Shown one piece after another: positions 49,963 through 62,204 of a DNA stretch of 64,000 nt. The notes under the pieces were generated by a model. It was not told the origin of the DNA and did no database searches. It saw nothing but the letters and a program-made list of their open reading frames with translations. The position numbers were made by a program, and so were the translations under genes. Position 1 is the first letter of the stretch. Each line of letters opens with the position of its first letter. The stretch is from Stereum hirsutum FP-91666 SS1 (taxonomy: Eukaryota > Basidiomycota > Agaricomycetes > Russulales > Stereaceae): assembly GCF_000264905.1 (NCBI RefSeq), contig NW_006763135.1:2331428-2395427 (forward strand), given 5' to 3'.

Positions 49963-49976
49963 CTAAAGGGACCAGG
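49963..49976 (-). repeat. Possible terminal inverted repeat, right (14 bp)
   Basis: Inverse copy of the 14-mer at 49355-49368. I saw no clear target-site duplication. Confidence 0.35.
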
Positions 49977-50196
49977 AATATTTTAAAAAATAGCCATTTT
50001 CAAGCCCGATGTGATCAAGGCAACCCATCCTTGTGTCCCATGTATGGGCCCATCAGGACCATCTCAAGGCTCGGAGTATTTGTTTTGTTTGGTCGATCCC
50101 TCCCCTGTACGCTTGCTGTCCTTTGTCCGAGATCCATAGGACGTTGACGGGCTGCCACGCTGGTAGATACCTGTCGATGTTCCCCGCTCAAAATCG

Positions 50197-50521
50197 AGGT
50201 GACGGTGTCGTCTATTCTTGTCTATCGCCCAATAACACGTGTACCACTAGGACACTCGCTCGCCACATTGACGCAGCCACTTACTCAGTTATTGCTCCGA
50301 TACCTCTCTATTATTGTCACGATATCTCTCATGGTTTGTTCTTGTATCTTTCTGCGTGGTAGCGATGAGAGTCGCGTGGCGCATGTCGACATTCTCCGCG
50401 GCGCCCAAGACTTACCATGCAGGCTGGGCGACGCAGTTGATCTTCTGCTTCATGACCTCCGAACAATGTGGGTGAGTGAGACAGAATGGACAAGAGGAGA
50501 AATAGCATTGATTCACGTTGA
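50197..50521 (+). repeat. Diverged direct repeat, copy A
   Basis: Aligns by eye with 53292-53623. Shared landmarks in order: AATAACACGTGTA, TATCTTTCTGC, a CATGCA-GCTGG block, and GTGAGTGAGACNGANTGGAC followed by GAGG-GAAATAG. Short gaps interrupt the match. Weaker similarity seems to continue about 250 bases to the right. Confidence 0.7.
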
Positions 50522-50912
50522 CTTGGGTTTATGCGAGATTTAACGTCCGTACCGCTCGAGGCACATAGCCGCTACCATGTATATATAACTCCGTAAGTAC
50601 CGCTTTCTGACCACACTCGTCTTTCTCCTCGGGCTGCGCTCGTGGTTAGATCGACGATAGCAGAGGGCACACAGTGGTTGCATAACTCCGTCGATGTTCT
50701 CAGATGGGGTTTGAAGCGTGCATCCGCAGTCTTCATTTGAGTTAAGTAACTCTCGATGCGTATTATTACTGCAGCGATAGGAAGGGCGACATGAGTGACA
50801 TGAACGTAGACAGACCTAGGTTACGTGAAGTCAGGCTTGTAGGCTTACAATAGTAGCTTTCCTCCTATCTTCGCTTTACCTAGAACTCAAACTCCTGTGA
50901 AGGTGATCAGCG

Positions 50913-52764
50913 TTAAAGCCGCGTGAACAATGGTACTAGAATTCTCACATTCAAACCTGAGGAGAAATACTCCTCCATATTATCTTTCTGTAGCGGCTGA
51001 AAGTCTTCCTCCTCCGACCAGTACTCTGAAGAGCTCCCAAGCGATATTTCCGACGGTACATAATCGCCGTCGTCGTAGTCGTCACTCCCATCAGAGGACG
51101 AGTCAGACAACTCGTCCATCAAAATGGCGAGGAATGTGGATGTTTCATCTTCGTACCCGCCATTGACGATTCGTGCGACAGCTTCCTCGTTGCCTTCCGC
51201 GTTTGCTCTCGGTGATTCCTCGTCTTCCGCATTCTCCAACTCATCGGTCAAATGTATTGACTCCGTCTCATCAATGAGACCACCTACAAACAGAGACTGA
51301 TCGTGTTCAAAGTTCGCTTTCAAGGAATTCGAAGTCTCGATGATCCCGACCGAGTCGGCAAGGGTCCAAAAGGTAGGGAGCTCGGCCACCGCTGAAGAGC
51401 GACGAGGGGGAAATAACGCCGGAAGGTGGAGGAAGAAGTTCAGAGATGAGTCCAGCCGTCTACATCCCTCGAGAACAAGCGGCGACGAACGCATGCCTGT
51501 AACGAGACCTCGAAGGCCTTCGTCATCGATATCATCGTGGATATGGGCTGGCGATACCCACATGTCAACCCATTTGAGGGTGGGATGGTGATGGAGCGAA
51601 AGGAAGGGGATGGCAGTGGATAGTGGTGCGATGAAATGCTCGAGTGATGGACAAAAGTCGATGAGAGGCTGAAAGTGATCGTGTCGCCATAAAGTCTCCC
51701 AGTGCCATGCGTGGCGTGACCCGCTGGCGACTTCATCATAATCCGGCTCGTTTGTCTTGTCTGCGAGATGAAGGTAGCGTAGATGGTCGCCTGTTAGCGA
51801 CAGAATGACAAGAATCTGTGCAGAAATGTCTCTATAATTGTATTGCTCGTATGGAATCCTCTGTGGTGGCCTCACTAAACATATCGTGAGCGACAGGATT
51901 TGAGGGTTGACGAATGACTCAATGATGTTCGAAAGGACCTTGGCGCCATTTTGGGACCATACAAAGAGAGATAATTGACGCAGGGCAGGGAGGTGAAGAG
52001 ATTGTGAGGTAGTTAAATCAGCGGTCTGCCTTGCCGAGGTATTGGGGAACGATAACGTAAGGGACGTGAGGTTGTTGACGCTCGACAACGCTTTGAAGAG
52101 TCTACGATGCTCCTCTGTAGACCCTGCGCAGTCTATGCTAAGTTGTAGATCGGACAGCTGGGCTGAGGAATGGGATACCCAGAGCTGCCAAAGAGGCAAT
52201 GCACAGCCCGAGAAGTCATCAATGGTGATTTTCAAGCTTTTCAACCAAAGACAGCGAGTGATGATTTCGTCGAGATATCGCTGGGCCACGCGGACACCGT
52301 CGACTGGAATGAGAGCTTGAACTGATATGCTGCGTACTAGTGGGCAGAAAACGGTCGGATTGGCGGCCAGAGTTGAATAAAATGCCGGGAGTTCTGTAAG
52401 AGAGTTAAACTCGATACGGGCGTACAAAAAACGCAGAGCGATTTCGCGCCACCCGTGGCAGACCTCAGTAAGAGCTCGCGCAGTTCGTCGCGAGTTTCTC
52501 CAAGTAGACAGCGGCCCCCAGCCATATGAGACGTTTATCTCGGCTTTGTCGATGAAGGTTGCTAAGGCGAAGATGTTCTCCAATATCTCTATCGGAACCT
52601 CGACAGATGTGGTGAGTGCTCTAGGGGAGCGACCCTGGTCGATTCTGTCTTCGAGTAAACCAGCGACGTCAGAAGAAGGTTGAAAGGACGCTGGCCAACA
52701 ATGTAGGCGTCAGTGATCATGTTCTGACCGGATCAGTCTTCTGGAGCGCTCACTCACTATGCAT
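50913..52764 (-). CDS. F-box-like protein with acidic C-terminal tail
   Basis: F-box proteins recruit substrates to SCF ubiquitin ligases; basidiomycetes carry large, fast-evolving families. The first exon is 7 nt of coding (ATG at 52764, M-H-T), spliced to TSFQPSSDVAGLLEDRIDQG. The F-box reads VPIEILENIFALATFIDKAE and later RTARALTEVCHGWREIALRF, the usual CxxWxxIA end. Next come LRR-like strands: RSISVQALIPVDGVRV, LWLKSLKITIDDFSG, NNLTSLTLSFPNTS, LPALRQLSLFVWSQNGAKVL, CPSLEHFIAPLS and HHPTLKWVDMWVSPAHIHDD. The last 120 residues are strongly acidic (LSDSSSDGSDDYDDGDYVPS). Stop at 50913. Only one intron. It sits exactly between two diverged direct repeats. Confidence 0.83.
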
Positions 52765-54345
52765 AATGGACAAAGGCTCGCGCTTTACACGGAGAGTCAT
52801 GCTGTGAGTATTGGAAGCCATCGGAATTTGAAGAAGTTAATTCGTAATCAGACTATCTTTGTCGGCGGTTTGTGTAGAGCGAGGATGTTGGAAGTGATGA
52901 AGATAGGCGGTCTGCCTTTCTGTCTCGCTTTCGCAGACACCAGCGCGTAATAGTACGACAGAAACATAAATTTCAAAGAGACAGGGTGGGGAAACCGGGC
53001 ATTGCCGCGCCACCTTCCGATCCCATCTCAGGCTGGATGAACGTCGTAGCGGCGGAGGAAACCACCTTAGCCAGTACTCGTACATCCAAGACTCACAGCG
53101 TGGACCGTACCAGGGAGATCGCTACTTGCACACAATACAAGAACTTGATTCTGCCGGCTTATCAATCTTGCTTGCCTTCCAACTTACTTCGGAATATCTT
53201 CAACCTTGCCTACTCGTCCTTGCTCTCCGTCTTCCCATAATTCCAATTTTGTCATCGGAGAGTATGGTTGATCATCACTTACTCAAACTCAAGGTGGTGA
53301 TACCGTCTAATCTTGCGTATCGCAGAATAACACGTGTATGACGTTTGGTTCTGTCAAACTTGCCACCCACAGTTCATGGCATAGATGAAACCATCGCTCA
53401 GCTCCTGGACCTCGCTGCTCCTCGCTATCGCTCAGGAGTACACCTTCTATCTTTCTGCATGGTCGTCGTGTGAATCTCGTGGTTCTTCTTGGCATTTTTG
53501 CGGTGTTCAAGGCTTGTCATGCACGCTGGAGTCGTTCTTCAACACATTGGCGGGCTTGGGGCATTGTAGTAAGCGGTAGGTGAGTGAGACGGATTGGACG
53601 AGAGGGGAAATAGTGTTCGCTGACCTTCTCCGCTTTTAGCGATTCTCGACGACCGGTTCATACAACATTCACTGCCCATCTGGCCCGAAGCATATAATCT
53701 TTGTCACATTTAGCCTCATATCGCCTCCTGACCGAGCTCAACATCGACGGGTACCCATCCTCCATCTGCGATAATAGATCGAAGCCAACAGCGAGCACAC
53801 AATGACTACACTGTAATTCGTAATGTCCGATTGTGTTTGAGGCTTTCGAAACGAGCTCTTCGATGCGCGGTTGGACTGCTATTTTAGGATCCGACACACG
53901 ACCGACGAGCGTCCGGTAATGGCTGGTACTGGTTGAAGCTCGGATGTCTTCACTGTATCAGTATTGGTTGGGACGTCATATGTGCATCTCTGGTCTTCGT
54001 ACTGTTAGGCAGTTGGGGACGGATCTCTACTCAATTGTCCCGAACTTATCGAGTCTGATTCCCCGTAACGCTCTATTTGCAGCTTGCGCCTTCTAGCGCC
54101 TCATCCATTGGTCGCTTCCACATGCTCGACTTTCTCAACCACTTGCATATCCTCGGCTCACCGATTCACGTATGTCAGCCTATTCGTCGAGCCGCATGAC
54201 GATTAGACACTGCGAGGTCCACAGAAGATGGGGTATTGGTCCGATCTAAAATAGGGATGCCCTCCGTATTAAAACCTGGGCTGCTGTGCGCAATGTTTCG
54301 GTGTTCCTCCTCCTACGTTCTGTGGCAGAAATTGTAGTCGCCGCC
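52765..54345. other. 1.6 kb intergenic region with repeat copy B
   Basis: Left end should hold the F-box promoter and the right end the ferric reductase promoter. Apart from the direct repeat and its weak right-hand extension to about 53890, nothing recognised. Confidence 0.45.
53292..53623 (+). repeat. Diverged direct repeat, copy B
   Basis: Second copy of the unit at 50197-50521, same orientation, on the other side of the F-box gene. Neither copy has an intact open frame. Confidence 0.7.
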
Positions 54346-56760
54346 ATGGGATACAATCACTCTTTCATCCGCCCTCGCCACACTTCTCCATCTGCCGCCG
54401 ACCTTCTACTGAAAGCCCAGGAGCAGCGGATCTATGTACGGCAGTTTTGGATCTTCATCGCTTCAGTGATCGCCGTATTGGCTTTCTTCCACTGGACATC
54501 TGTGCTCTGGTCGCTGATATGGGGGCCTACGACCACCGCTCACCACACATCGGAGAAAGAGAAGTACGAACCGGAGGTGGAGAAGCAGATTCGGGTGGGG
54601 AGACGTTCTTGGCGGCACTTGCCTGCTGCGACTGCTTCTGCCTTTAGGATCATCGCGTTTCGATGGACCATCCCTATCGGTTTCAAAGCTGTTTCATCGG
54701 TTTCGGAGTTGGTCTTCATCATTTCCTATATTGTGGCCCTTCTTGTATGGCTGTTGGTTAACAGTGCGTTGTTGTTTTCCATCTATGTTGGCCGTCTCCT
54801 GACAGATGTCCTTAGCGCGAGATCTTACGACTATGTTTTGGGAGGATCGCGCAGCTCATCTCGCCTCCAGTAATCTTGCACTCGTGGTCGCCTTGGCAGG
54901 GAAGAACAATATCATCTCTTGTCCGTCCTTTCTAAGTACTTCGCTTCGTTTCACGTACTCACACTGTCTTTCCTCGTGTGTCAGTTTTTACCGGAGTCGG
55001 ACATGAAAAGCTCAATGTGCTCCACCGTGCGGCGGCGCGTACTTGTCTCATCCTTCTGTGGATGCATGCTATTGCACATGTCGCCTCTGGGTAAGTTCGG
55101 CGACTCTCTTACCCTGCACACTTTTGATCTCGCCCGACAGCCTTCCCGAAATCTTTGATTTCACGCATGATTGGATGATATTCGGTGTCATTGGTACGTT
55201 CTATCTCGCCTTGCGCGGGCCAGGTTGTGGCTGATTTTTATCGCCATGCTATTGCCCAGGCTTGACTGCCTTCACAATGGCCACCATTCTTTCCATTCGC
55301 CCGATTCGTCAGACGGCTTTTGAATTCTTCTTGATTTCACATATTATCTTTATTGCGTAAGCTCATTCACCGATATCACCGTGCTCAAGGCCTTCTGACC
55401 TTTCTTCTTAGCATCTTCTTGATTTTCGGTGTACTCCACACCAGAGCTGTCGAGTACGTGCTATATCTTCCTCTAATCTCTCAACTGCGAACGGAAATTA
55501 ATCGGGACTCCTATAGCTTCGATGACTATATTTGGCCCGCCCTCATTCTCTGGGCAGTTGACCGCTCTGCGCGCCTGGTGCGCGTCGTTTGGAATGGTCG
55601 GGTCTGGTACGGCTTCTCCCAACCCTCTTGTGAAGCTACCGTCGAGCTCCTTTCCAAGGACACCATTCGTCTCACAATGCGCCGTAACATCTCGTGGAAG
55701 CCTGGACAACATGCATATGTTATTCTGCCCACCGTTAGCTCTCTGCCCACCGAGGCGCATCCGTTCACGATTGCCAGCATCCCTGATAATGTGGACGGAA
55801 CGCAAAGCGAGAAGGAGAAGGACGTGGTGTTTATTATTAGAGGAAGGGATGGCTTCACGGGGAGATTGAGGGAGCATGCTTCTAAGAGCGGAGTGTGCAC
55901 CGTGTCCGCGATGCTGGATGGGCCGTACGGGTGCCCGCCTGATCTGAAGATGTTCTCGACCTCCGTTTTGATTGCGGGTATGTTCTGGAATGCATGAGTG
56001 CCGTGACATCTTCTGACTGTATGTATAGGTGGATCTGGGGTCTCATATACCTTACCACTACTTATGGAAACTATCCGGTAAGCACCCCTCGTAAATACAC
56101 CCCAGGATCTCATAGTGACATGACGATAGTCTTGCCGCAGCACGAAAGTCCGCCACTCGCCGCTTAGTCTTTGTTTGGGCTATTCGTGACTCGAGTGAGT
56201 TCTCTCCACTTCTCGTTACATGATCTTCGTCGATACTTATCACTCCTTTGTGCAGGTCACATCGCCTGGATATCATCGCTCATCTCAAAGGCCCTTACCG
56301 CCGTACCTTCTTCTCTTTCCATCGAGATTTCAATTTACATTACAGGCCGCCGAAGTCCCGTCCAACTTCCCGCAGTGGTCTATCGCGAGGCTACCTCTCT
56401 CACCATACCCTCTATCAATGGACAGTCGTCGAGCGATCAGCTGGATGGAAAGATCGGCCTTCCGGTATACGACGCATTGAAGGTGATTTATGGCAGGCCC
56501 GATATTGAGAAGATTTTGGGTGAAGAGGTTGGCAGTGCGACTGGGCCTGTGTCCGTTGATGGTAAGTTTCTCGAACAAATATCATCTTCGATCGAACGAC
56601 TGATACATTACTACATCGCTCTGCAGTCGCTGGCCCTTCTGCTTTGGCTCAATCCGTGAGGGGTGCGCTGCGGGCAGGTATCGCTGGCCCAATGGGCGTG
56701 CTCAAGGGTTCCCCCTCGGTTACACTCCATGTTGAGACGTTTGGGATGGTGAAAGGATGA
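54346..56760 (+). CDS. Ferric/cupric reductase (FRE family, NOX-like)
   Basis: Plasma-membrane b-type flavocytochrome that reduces Fe3+ or Cu2+ for uptake. The ATG at 54346 sits in an ideal GCCGCCATGG context: MGYNHSFIRPRHTSPS. The ferric-reductase membrane domain has the two heme-histidine pairs: LHRAAARTCLILLWMHAIAH and FFLISHIIFIAIFLIFGVLH. The FAD domain has AHPFTIASIPDNVDG, the NADPH domain LIAGGSGVSYTLPLLMETI. The C-terminal nucleotide motif reads SVDVAGPSALAQSVRGALRA where CGP is common, so its cysteine is replaced by alanine. Ends VTLHVETFGMVKG at 56758-56760. About ten introns. No partner multicopper oxidase or permease lies in this window. Confidence 0.92.
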
Positions 56761-57200
56761 CGAACACGGTGGTTTCGTTCCTGTTTGTATCGATATGCGT
56801 TCCTGCCCTCTACGCTACAATCATAGAATATTATATTACCTTGAACAATTTCCGGGAGAACCTGTCGATCACGTAACACGTTTCTATTGAATTGTCTTGT
56901 GGTTCAACTAGGTGGCACTCGTGATGGCCAGACGCCACATCTCGGCGAAAGTAGGGGTGCAGGCAAGTCCGATACACTCGCGTGTTGGTCGCGTGGCGTG
57001 ATCAAGCGGAAGCGAAAGGGCGCGTGCCAATTTGAGTGTTGTTTTCGGAGGTCGTGTCTTTCCGTGTTATCTTCTCAAAGAAACACATTGACTTTGGTCG
57101 TTTGCTCAGGACACCTAAGGTTCGTTTGGTATCGATTGAATAACATATTTAAATTCCTGATATTGATAGAAATTGTTTAGCGAACATCTGAGCAGCCGGG
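56761..57200. other. Intergenic region before the FYVE-RING gene
   Basis: 440 bases; 3' UTR of the reductase and an AT-rich promoter (57120-57180). Nothing else seen. Confidence 0.4.
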
Positions 57201-60200
57201 ATGGACGCCGACCTCTCTACAGCACCTTCCCATGAAATTCGCAACGGAGACGACTCCGACTCCGACGACGAGCCGTTTGTCTATCCGGAGGACCCATCGA
57301 CTAACACAGTCAATGGTGCCGAAGACGAGGAGTCGGACGATGAACCATTCGTTTACCCCGATACGGATGGGGATGCAGACACGAACACGACCGCCGCCAC
57401 TGAACAAACTAAACCAACAAATGGCGTTTCGCCTTCACCTCCCTCGGGATCCGACTCGCACTCTGTTGCAGCTGTACCCACTTCTGCTTCGTCTCAGTCT
57501 CAGCCGTCGCCGGCACAGCTTGAATCCCTTTACGCTGCCGCTTCTGCGGGTGACTTGCGCTTGTTGAAGAGCATCTTTCAGAAGGCTTCGGAGAATGGGA
57601 ATGTGGAGGCATTTTCGTTGGCAAATGATGCATCTTCAAGGACTGGGCTGACAGCATTACATGCTGCTGCCAGCAGGGGGTTTATGGACATCGTGAAGTG
57701 GCGTGAGTCCCTTGCCTTTTCAGTTCTAGCTCAATACTCACACCTGCGTTAGTCGTTGAGACTTGTGGTGCTATACCTGACATTGAAGATAAGGAAGGAG
57801 AGGTATGTATTATGTCTTATACTCCGAAACGTCTTTGCTCACAATACGTATAGACTGCACTGCACAAAGCAGCTCTTCATGGCCGCCTGGAAGTTATTCA
57901 ATACATTGTGGCCCACAACGCCGATATCCATGCTCAAGATGCAGACGGATGGACCGCACTGCATAACGCGTGTTCGAAGGTACGTAAAACATATCATCGC
58001 GGCTGTTCATTTCCTCAACTCTGCAATGCAGGGCTACTTGGATATTGTACGTTGGCTTTGTGAGAAAGGAGGTGCTGCTGCCGAGCTAGATGGTGCACCA
58101 GGCGTCGATGCGCGCAGTAAAGGCGGATGGACGCCACTCAGTGAGTACATTACTCTGTCGTCTGGTTCACCACTTGACCTTTCTATCACTGCAGTGAATG
58201 CTGCTTCGAAGGGCCACCTCCCTGTGGTTCTGTATCTCCTTACCAAACAGTCGGCGAACCCGCTCGTCAGAAATAACTGGGGCGAAACAGCATACGACAT
58301 TGCTGCAGCCGTCTTCGAAGTGTGGATTTGTGAGGTACGTCTGCCCAGTAGTATCATCAAGCGTACTCTTACACCTTCCTCGTAGGTACTCTCCAAATTT
58401 GAAGCAGATAGGTGGCGCGGAACCACCGTCCCTTACGATCCCTTGGCCGTGCACACGACCGTCCCTTTGATTTTATACGAAAATCAACGGCTCGACACCC
58501 GTCTGAAGACTCTCGCTGTTTCTGGTGGCCGTCCAAGGTTCTCTGCGTCTGGTTTGGGAAAGCAAGGGCGTCGACCACCATTCGAGTTGAAGTTGCCGAA
58601 AACAGACCCAGAGACTGGCAAGAAGACCGTTGGAGCTTGGCGGAGCGATGTTCAACTTCCGCTCAGAGAAGAACCTCTGACTTTCCCCCTTCCACGTAGC
58701 AGGGATCAGCCGTCGAGAGAGGGTGTCGAACGTAGTCATTTCTGGCTGTACGCCGTCTTTAAATCTGGGGTCAATTATCTTTCACTTACAACTTTACTTT
58801 CAACAGGTCAGATTGGACGTTGGATGTAACGCACCCTGGTGTCGATGCGGAGACTGGTTGGCAGTTTGCCCATTCGTTCGATGACCCTGACGATGAATGG
58901 GTGCCAGAGCCCCCTGGACCACTTGAACGCCTTCTCACCGGCGGAAGTGCTGTTGCTGCTGGTCTTGGTGCTTCAGGATCTGCCAGCGGAAGTCGATCAC
59001 GACCGCACTCTACCCACTCGCAATCCTGGGTCAGGCGCAGACGTTGGGTCCGCGTTATGCGTCGCAGGCTAGATATCCCGCCGCTGCCCTTTATGGGTCC
59101 AGATGGAAACCTGTACCATTGGTTGAATGACGGAACCATGGTACCATTCTCTGAAACCTTCAGTGATTACGGCGATAATGACGGTCAGGAGCTGGGAGCC
59201 ATGCCGAGTAATCCCCTAACAGCGGCTCAAGACTACGTGGCGAGGGCCCGTTATCTCGCTGGCTCGGGAGCTATAGAGACACCTGCCGGAGAGAGCTCGG
59301 TAGTCGAAGCTCGAAGAATGATCGCAAAGTTGGAACGAGCTACGACGGAGTTGAGACAGGGGATTCTGCGTAAGTTTCCGTACCTTCTTGACATGGTTGG
59401 ATGTGGGCTAAAGCTTCACGTTGCAGGCGACGACGATAGTGAGCGCAAAACTCAAGCTGAAGTGCTTCTCAACGCCTACAGTCGAGAGTTGGAGCGACGG
59501 AGGCTTTCTGCAGGAGCGCAGGGGCTGCTAATATCGAGCGGGGGTACGAATATATGATTACTCATAAAAACTATTGACCTAACCAATTCTTCAGACAACC
59601 AGACCGTGATTGATGATGACGACGATGAGAGCGAGTTCCAATACCCGACCTCGCCGAACGAAACGATGCGGGCGCCGTCCCTGCGCTCATATGCTACCGA
59701 CTACTTCAGTCGTCCAGGGGCCTCTCGGACTCCTACGGATTTGACGCCACACCTCGCGCAAGCCCCAGACTTCAGAGTACCCACACATGAAGCACCTCAG
59801 AAAGTTATCACGCCTTCATATCAGCCTCCTACTCCTCATGAGGTCCATGCGCGTTGGGAGAGAGACGACCATGTATCAGAGTGCAGACAATGTCAACGGC
59901 GATTCAACTTTATACTTCGCAGAGTACGTGTTTGAAATTGTACAAGCATGCCGCTCTACGCTGACAGTCATGCTTGCCCATTTCTAGCACGTAGGTTAAC
60001 TGTTAGTTGATATATTTTGGAATCTTACTGAACCTTTCATCAGCACTGTCGGCGTTGCGGACGCATCTTCTGCGACCGATGCTCGTCTTATAGGGTCTTG
60101 CTGGACCCGATGGATATCGTCCATGACCCTTCGTTCCCAGAAACGACTGCGTCTGCGTCCTCCCAGAGGGTCTGCCAGTCGTGTTATGAAGAGGTCACTG

Positions 60201-60803
60201 TCAGTGTTCCCAGCCGATTCAGAGAAAGCAGGATGTCCTCCATGGAACGTATCTTCATCGACCAAGGAAGACTTTCTGTGCCCACTACTCATGCAGACTC
60301 TAGCTCGCAGCTGAGTGACCTTGCCGAGTGAGTGTCATATACATTTTTAACCCAGAATGTGGCGTATTTATTGACAAATGGTGTTGGTACAGTTGCCCTG
60401 TATGTGGCCAAATATTAGCAAACCTTGGGACGGTCGCACAGCAAGAAGACCATGTCAAGGCTTGTCTAGATGGAGGTACCGGGAAGTCACCTCAAACGTC
60501 GAAATATCTGGTCTATAAACTTCCTGGCGAAAGCGCTTTGATCGGCACCGAGTGTAAGTGTATCGTCATCCACGATCTTGTGTCATTTCAGTAATCCATG
60601 GTTTGTCAATAGGTGTGATTTGTTTAGAGGAATTCTTGAAGGGCTCGACGGTCGCTCGCCTGAGCTGCCTGTGCAGCTTCCACAATGGTGAGTGTTTCCT
60701 ACAAAATCCGTGTTTTCCTTTTGGCTAAAAGCTTTTCGTAGCTTGTCTATCCTCATGGCTTCAACGCGGACGCAGCTGCCCAGTCCACGCCCGCGATGCG
60801 TGA
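57201..60803 (+). CDS. Ankyrin - dysferlin - FYVE - UBZ-like - RING protein, probable endosomal ubiquitin ligase (Pib1-like)
   Basis: Start MDADLSTAPSHEIRNGDDSD, followed by two acidic DDEPFVYP repeats. Ankyrin repeats: TGLTALHAAASRGFMDIVKW, GETALHKAALHGRLEVIQYI, DGWTALHNACSKGYLDIVRW and GGWTPLMNAASKGHLPVVLY. A dysferlin-type N piece (WLSDWTLDVTHPGVDAETGW, then DDPDDEWVPEPPGP) and C piece (WVRRRRWVRVMRRRLDIPPL) follow. FYVE finger: WERDDHVSECRQCQRRF with RRHCRRCGRIFCDRCSSYR and RVCQSCYEE. A C2HC finger CPVCGQILANLGTVAQQEDH with HVKAC resembles UBZ4. The C-terminal RING is CVICLEEFLKGSTVARLSCL with SFHNACLSSWLQRGRSCPVH. FYVE plus C-terminal RING is the Pib1 plan (PI3P-bound E3 on endosomes). 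Stop 60801-60803. About a dozen introns. Confidence 0.88.
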
Positions 60804-61080
60804 GCTTAAAAGTATTAGCCAACAGTTTACCTCACCTACTATGTCCTATGCTTCCGTCTACTTGCAATTGATTATCACCATCGTTATGCTATCCTCATCT
60901 AACTTCGCTGCACCCGGATGTTCCTTGGATGTTCCTACAGTTCTACGTTGCGATTACATACTTCTTCGAATCTACCCACCCCCCGCCCTCCACGAATACA
61001 CTAATACATACATACATTGGATATAATGCTTCAAGTTTGCGCGAGCAGTCGTCGTGTCATCGCGACAAAGGGCCGGAGCA

Positions 61081-62204
61081 TCATACGTCTCCCTCTTCTC
61101 TCGGCTCATAGAACGTGCTATAGCCTACCCTGCTCTGGTCAATGCGTATGACGTCCTCAAGACCCTCGTCATCGGGCTCGATGATATCCTGACCTTTGAT
61201 GCCGTCCTCTTGGTCATCTACGAACCAATTTGCGGGATCGTCATCCGAGTCTTCTTCGTCGTCGTCTTCCATATCCGATTCAGTAGGTTTATGGTTCCTA
61301 TACAAAGTCATCAGTCGCGGATCATGGAAAGGAGGACCGGAAATGAGACAGGAGAGAGAAACATGGAGCTAAGAGAAACTCACATGAAAGCCCAGATCCG
61401 GGCTTCGCGTTGTTGGCGGGTTTCACCCTCGATGGGATGCCCGTGCCGTTTCCTCTTCTCTTCCAGACGCTCCTTTCGCTCCTGGTCGAGTCGGTGAGCT
61501 TCCTGTTCCAATGCGACGGCTTCTTGGATTGAGAAGCTATTATGCGAGTTTGCGCTCTTCGCCGCCTGTGATTTGTCACCACATCGTCAGCAACTTTCGT
61601 TGTACAATTTCCGTCAAAGCTGAAACATAGAAAGTGGAGGCTTACGAATTTAGCGAGAGCGCGTTGTTTGGCGAGGATAGGTTGCGGTGAAGGTGGTCGA
61701 ACGTCTTGAGATACTACAGGCCCAGGGATCTGCGTCGAGCTTGTAACGGACATCGGAGAATTCACGAGTGAAGGTGAAGCCTGGGAGTTCATGCTGGTGT
61801 GGGCCTCGGCATCTCCGTTGATACTGGTGTGTTCCATACCATCTCGGAGATCGTCTACGCCGCGCTCGAGAAGCAATGATTCAATCTTGGTCTGTTCGCG
61901 CTGAAGGCGAGGAATATAGGTCGAGGTGGAAGGTGCACTGAAAGAGAGGAAGTGGCCACCAGATACGAGACTCGTAAATATCGATGTGCAGCAGACGAGG
62001 ATGAAACATGAATAGAACGTACGGTTGAGAAAGAACTCGAGCATTTCTGTCATAAATATCGTGCAACTCGCGAATACTCATGTCTTCCATTGGACGGGCT
62101 TGGGGCCGCGGTTTGTTTATAAAGCCGGGAATGGGTGCGTACCTTCCCCTAGAAGGAGAGGTAGGACGCGGGTGTCTGCGACTATTTGGAGATGTTGGTT
62201 GCAT
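61081..62204 (-). CDS. Unknown protein with basic N-terminus, coiled coil and acidic C-terminus
   Basis: The ATG at 62204 begins MQPTSPNSRRHPRPTSPSRG, a Pro/Arg-rich region ending in PMEDMSIRELHDIYDRNARV. After an intron comes STYIPRLQREQTKIESLLLE, helical, then a Ser/Pro-rich linker. A later exon has SFSIQEAVALEQEAHRLDQE and RKERLEEKRKRHGHPIEGET, a strong charged coiled coil, and the next gives QQREARIWAFMNHKPTESDM and EDDDEEDSDDDPANWFVDDQ. The last part reads IIEPDDEGLEDVIRIDQSRV and stops at 61081. I know this layout from uncharacterised basidiomycete proteins but cannot name a function; the charge pattern suggests a nuclear complex subunit. Four exons. Confidence 0.72.

Larger units (their letters stand above)
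48699..50196. other. 1.5 kb gene-free stretch of accessory character
   Basis: Contains the BNA3 promoter at its left end, then the possible inverted-repeat element and a GC-rich hairpin at about 49435-49460 (GGGCTCCGCTACGCTCCGCC). No intact coding frame recognised. Confidence 0.45.

Noticed and set aside
53658..53897. Minus-strand frame of 79 codons left of the ferric reductase
   Set aside because: Falls in the weak extension of the direct repeat; no family motif and no neighbouring exons.
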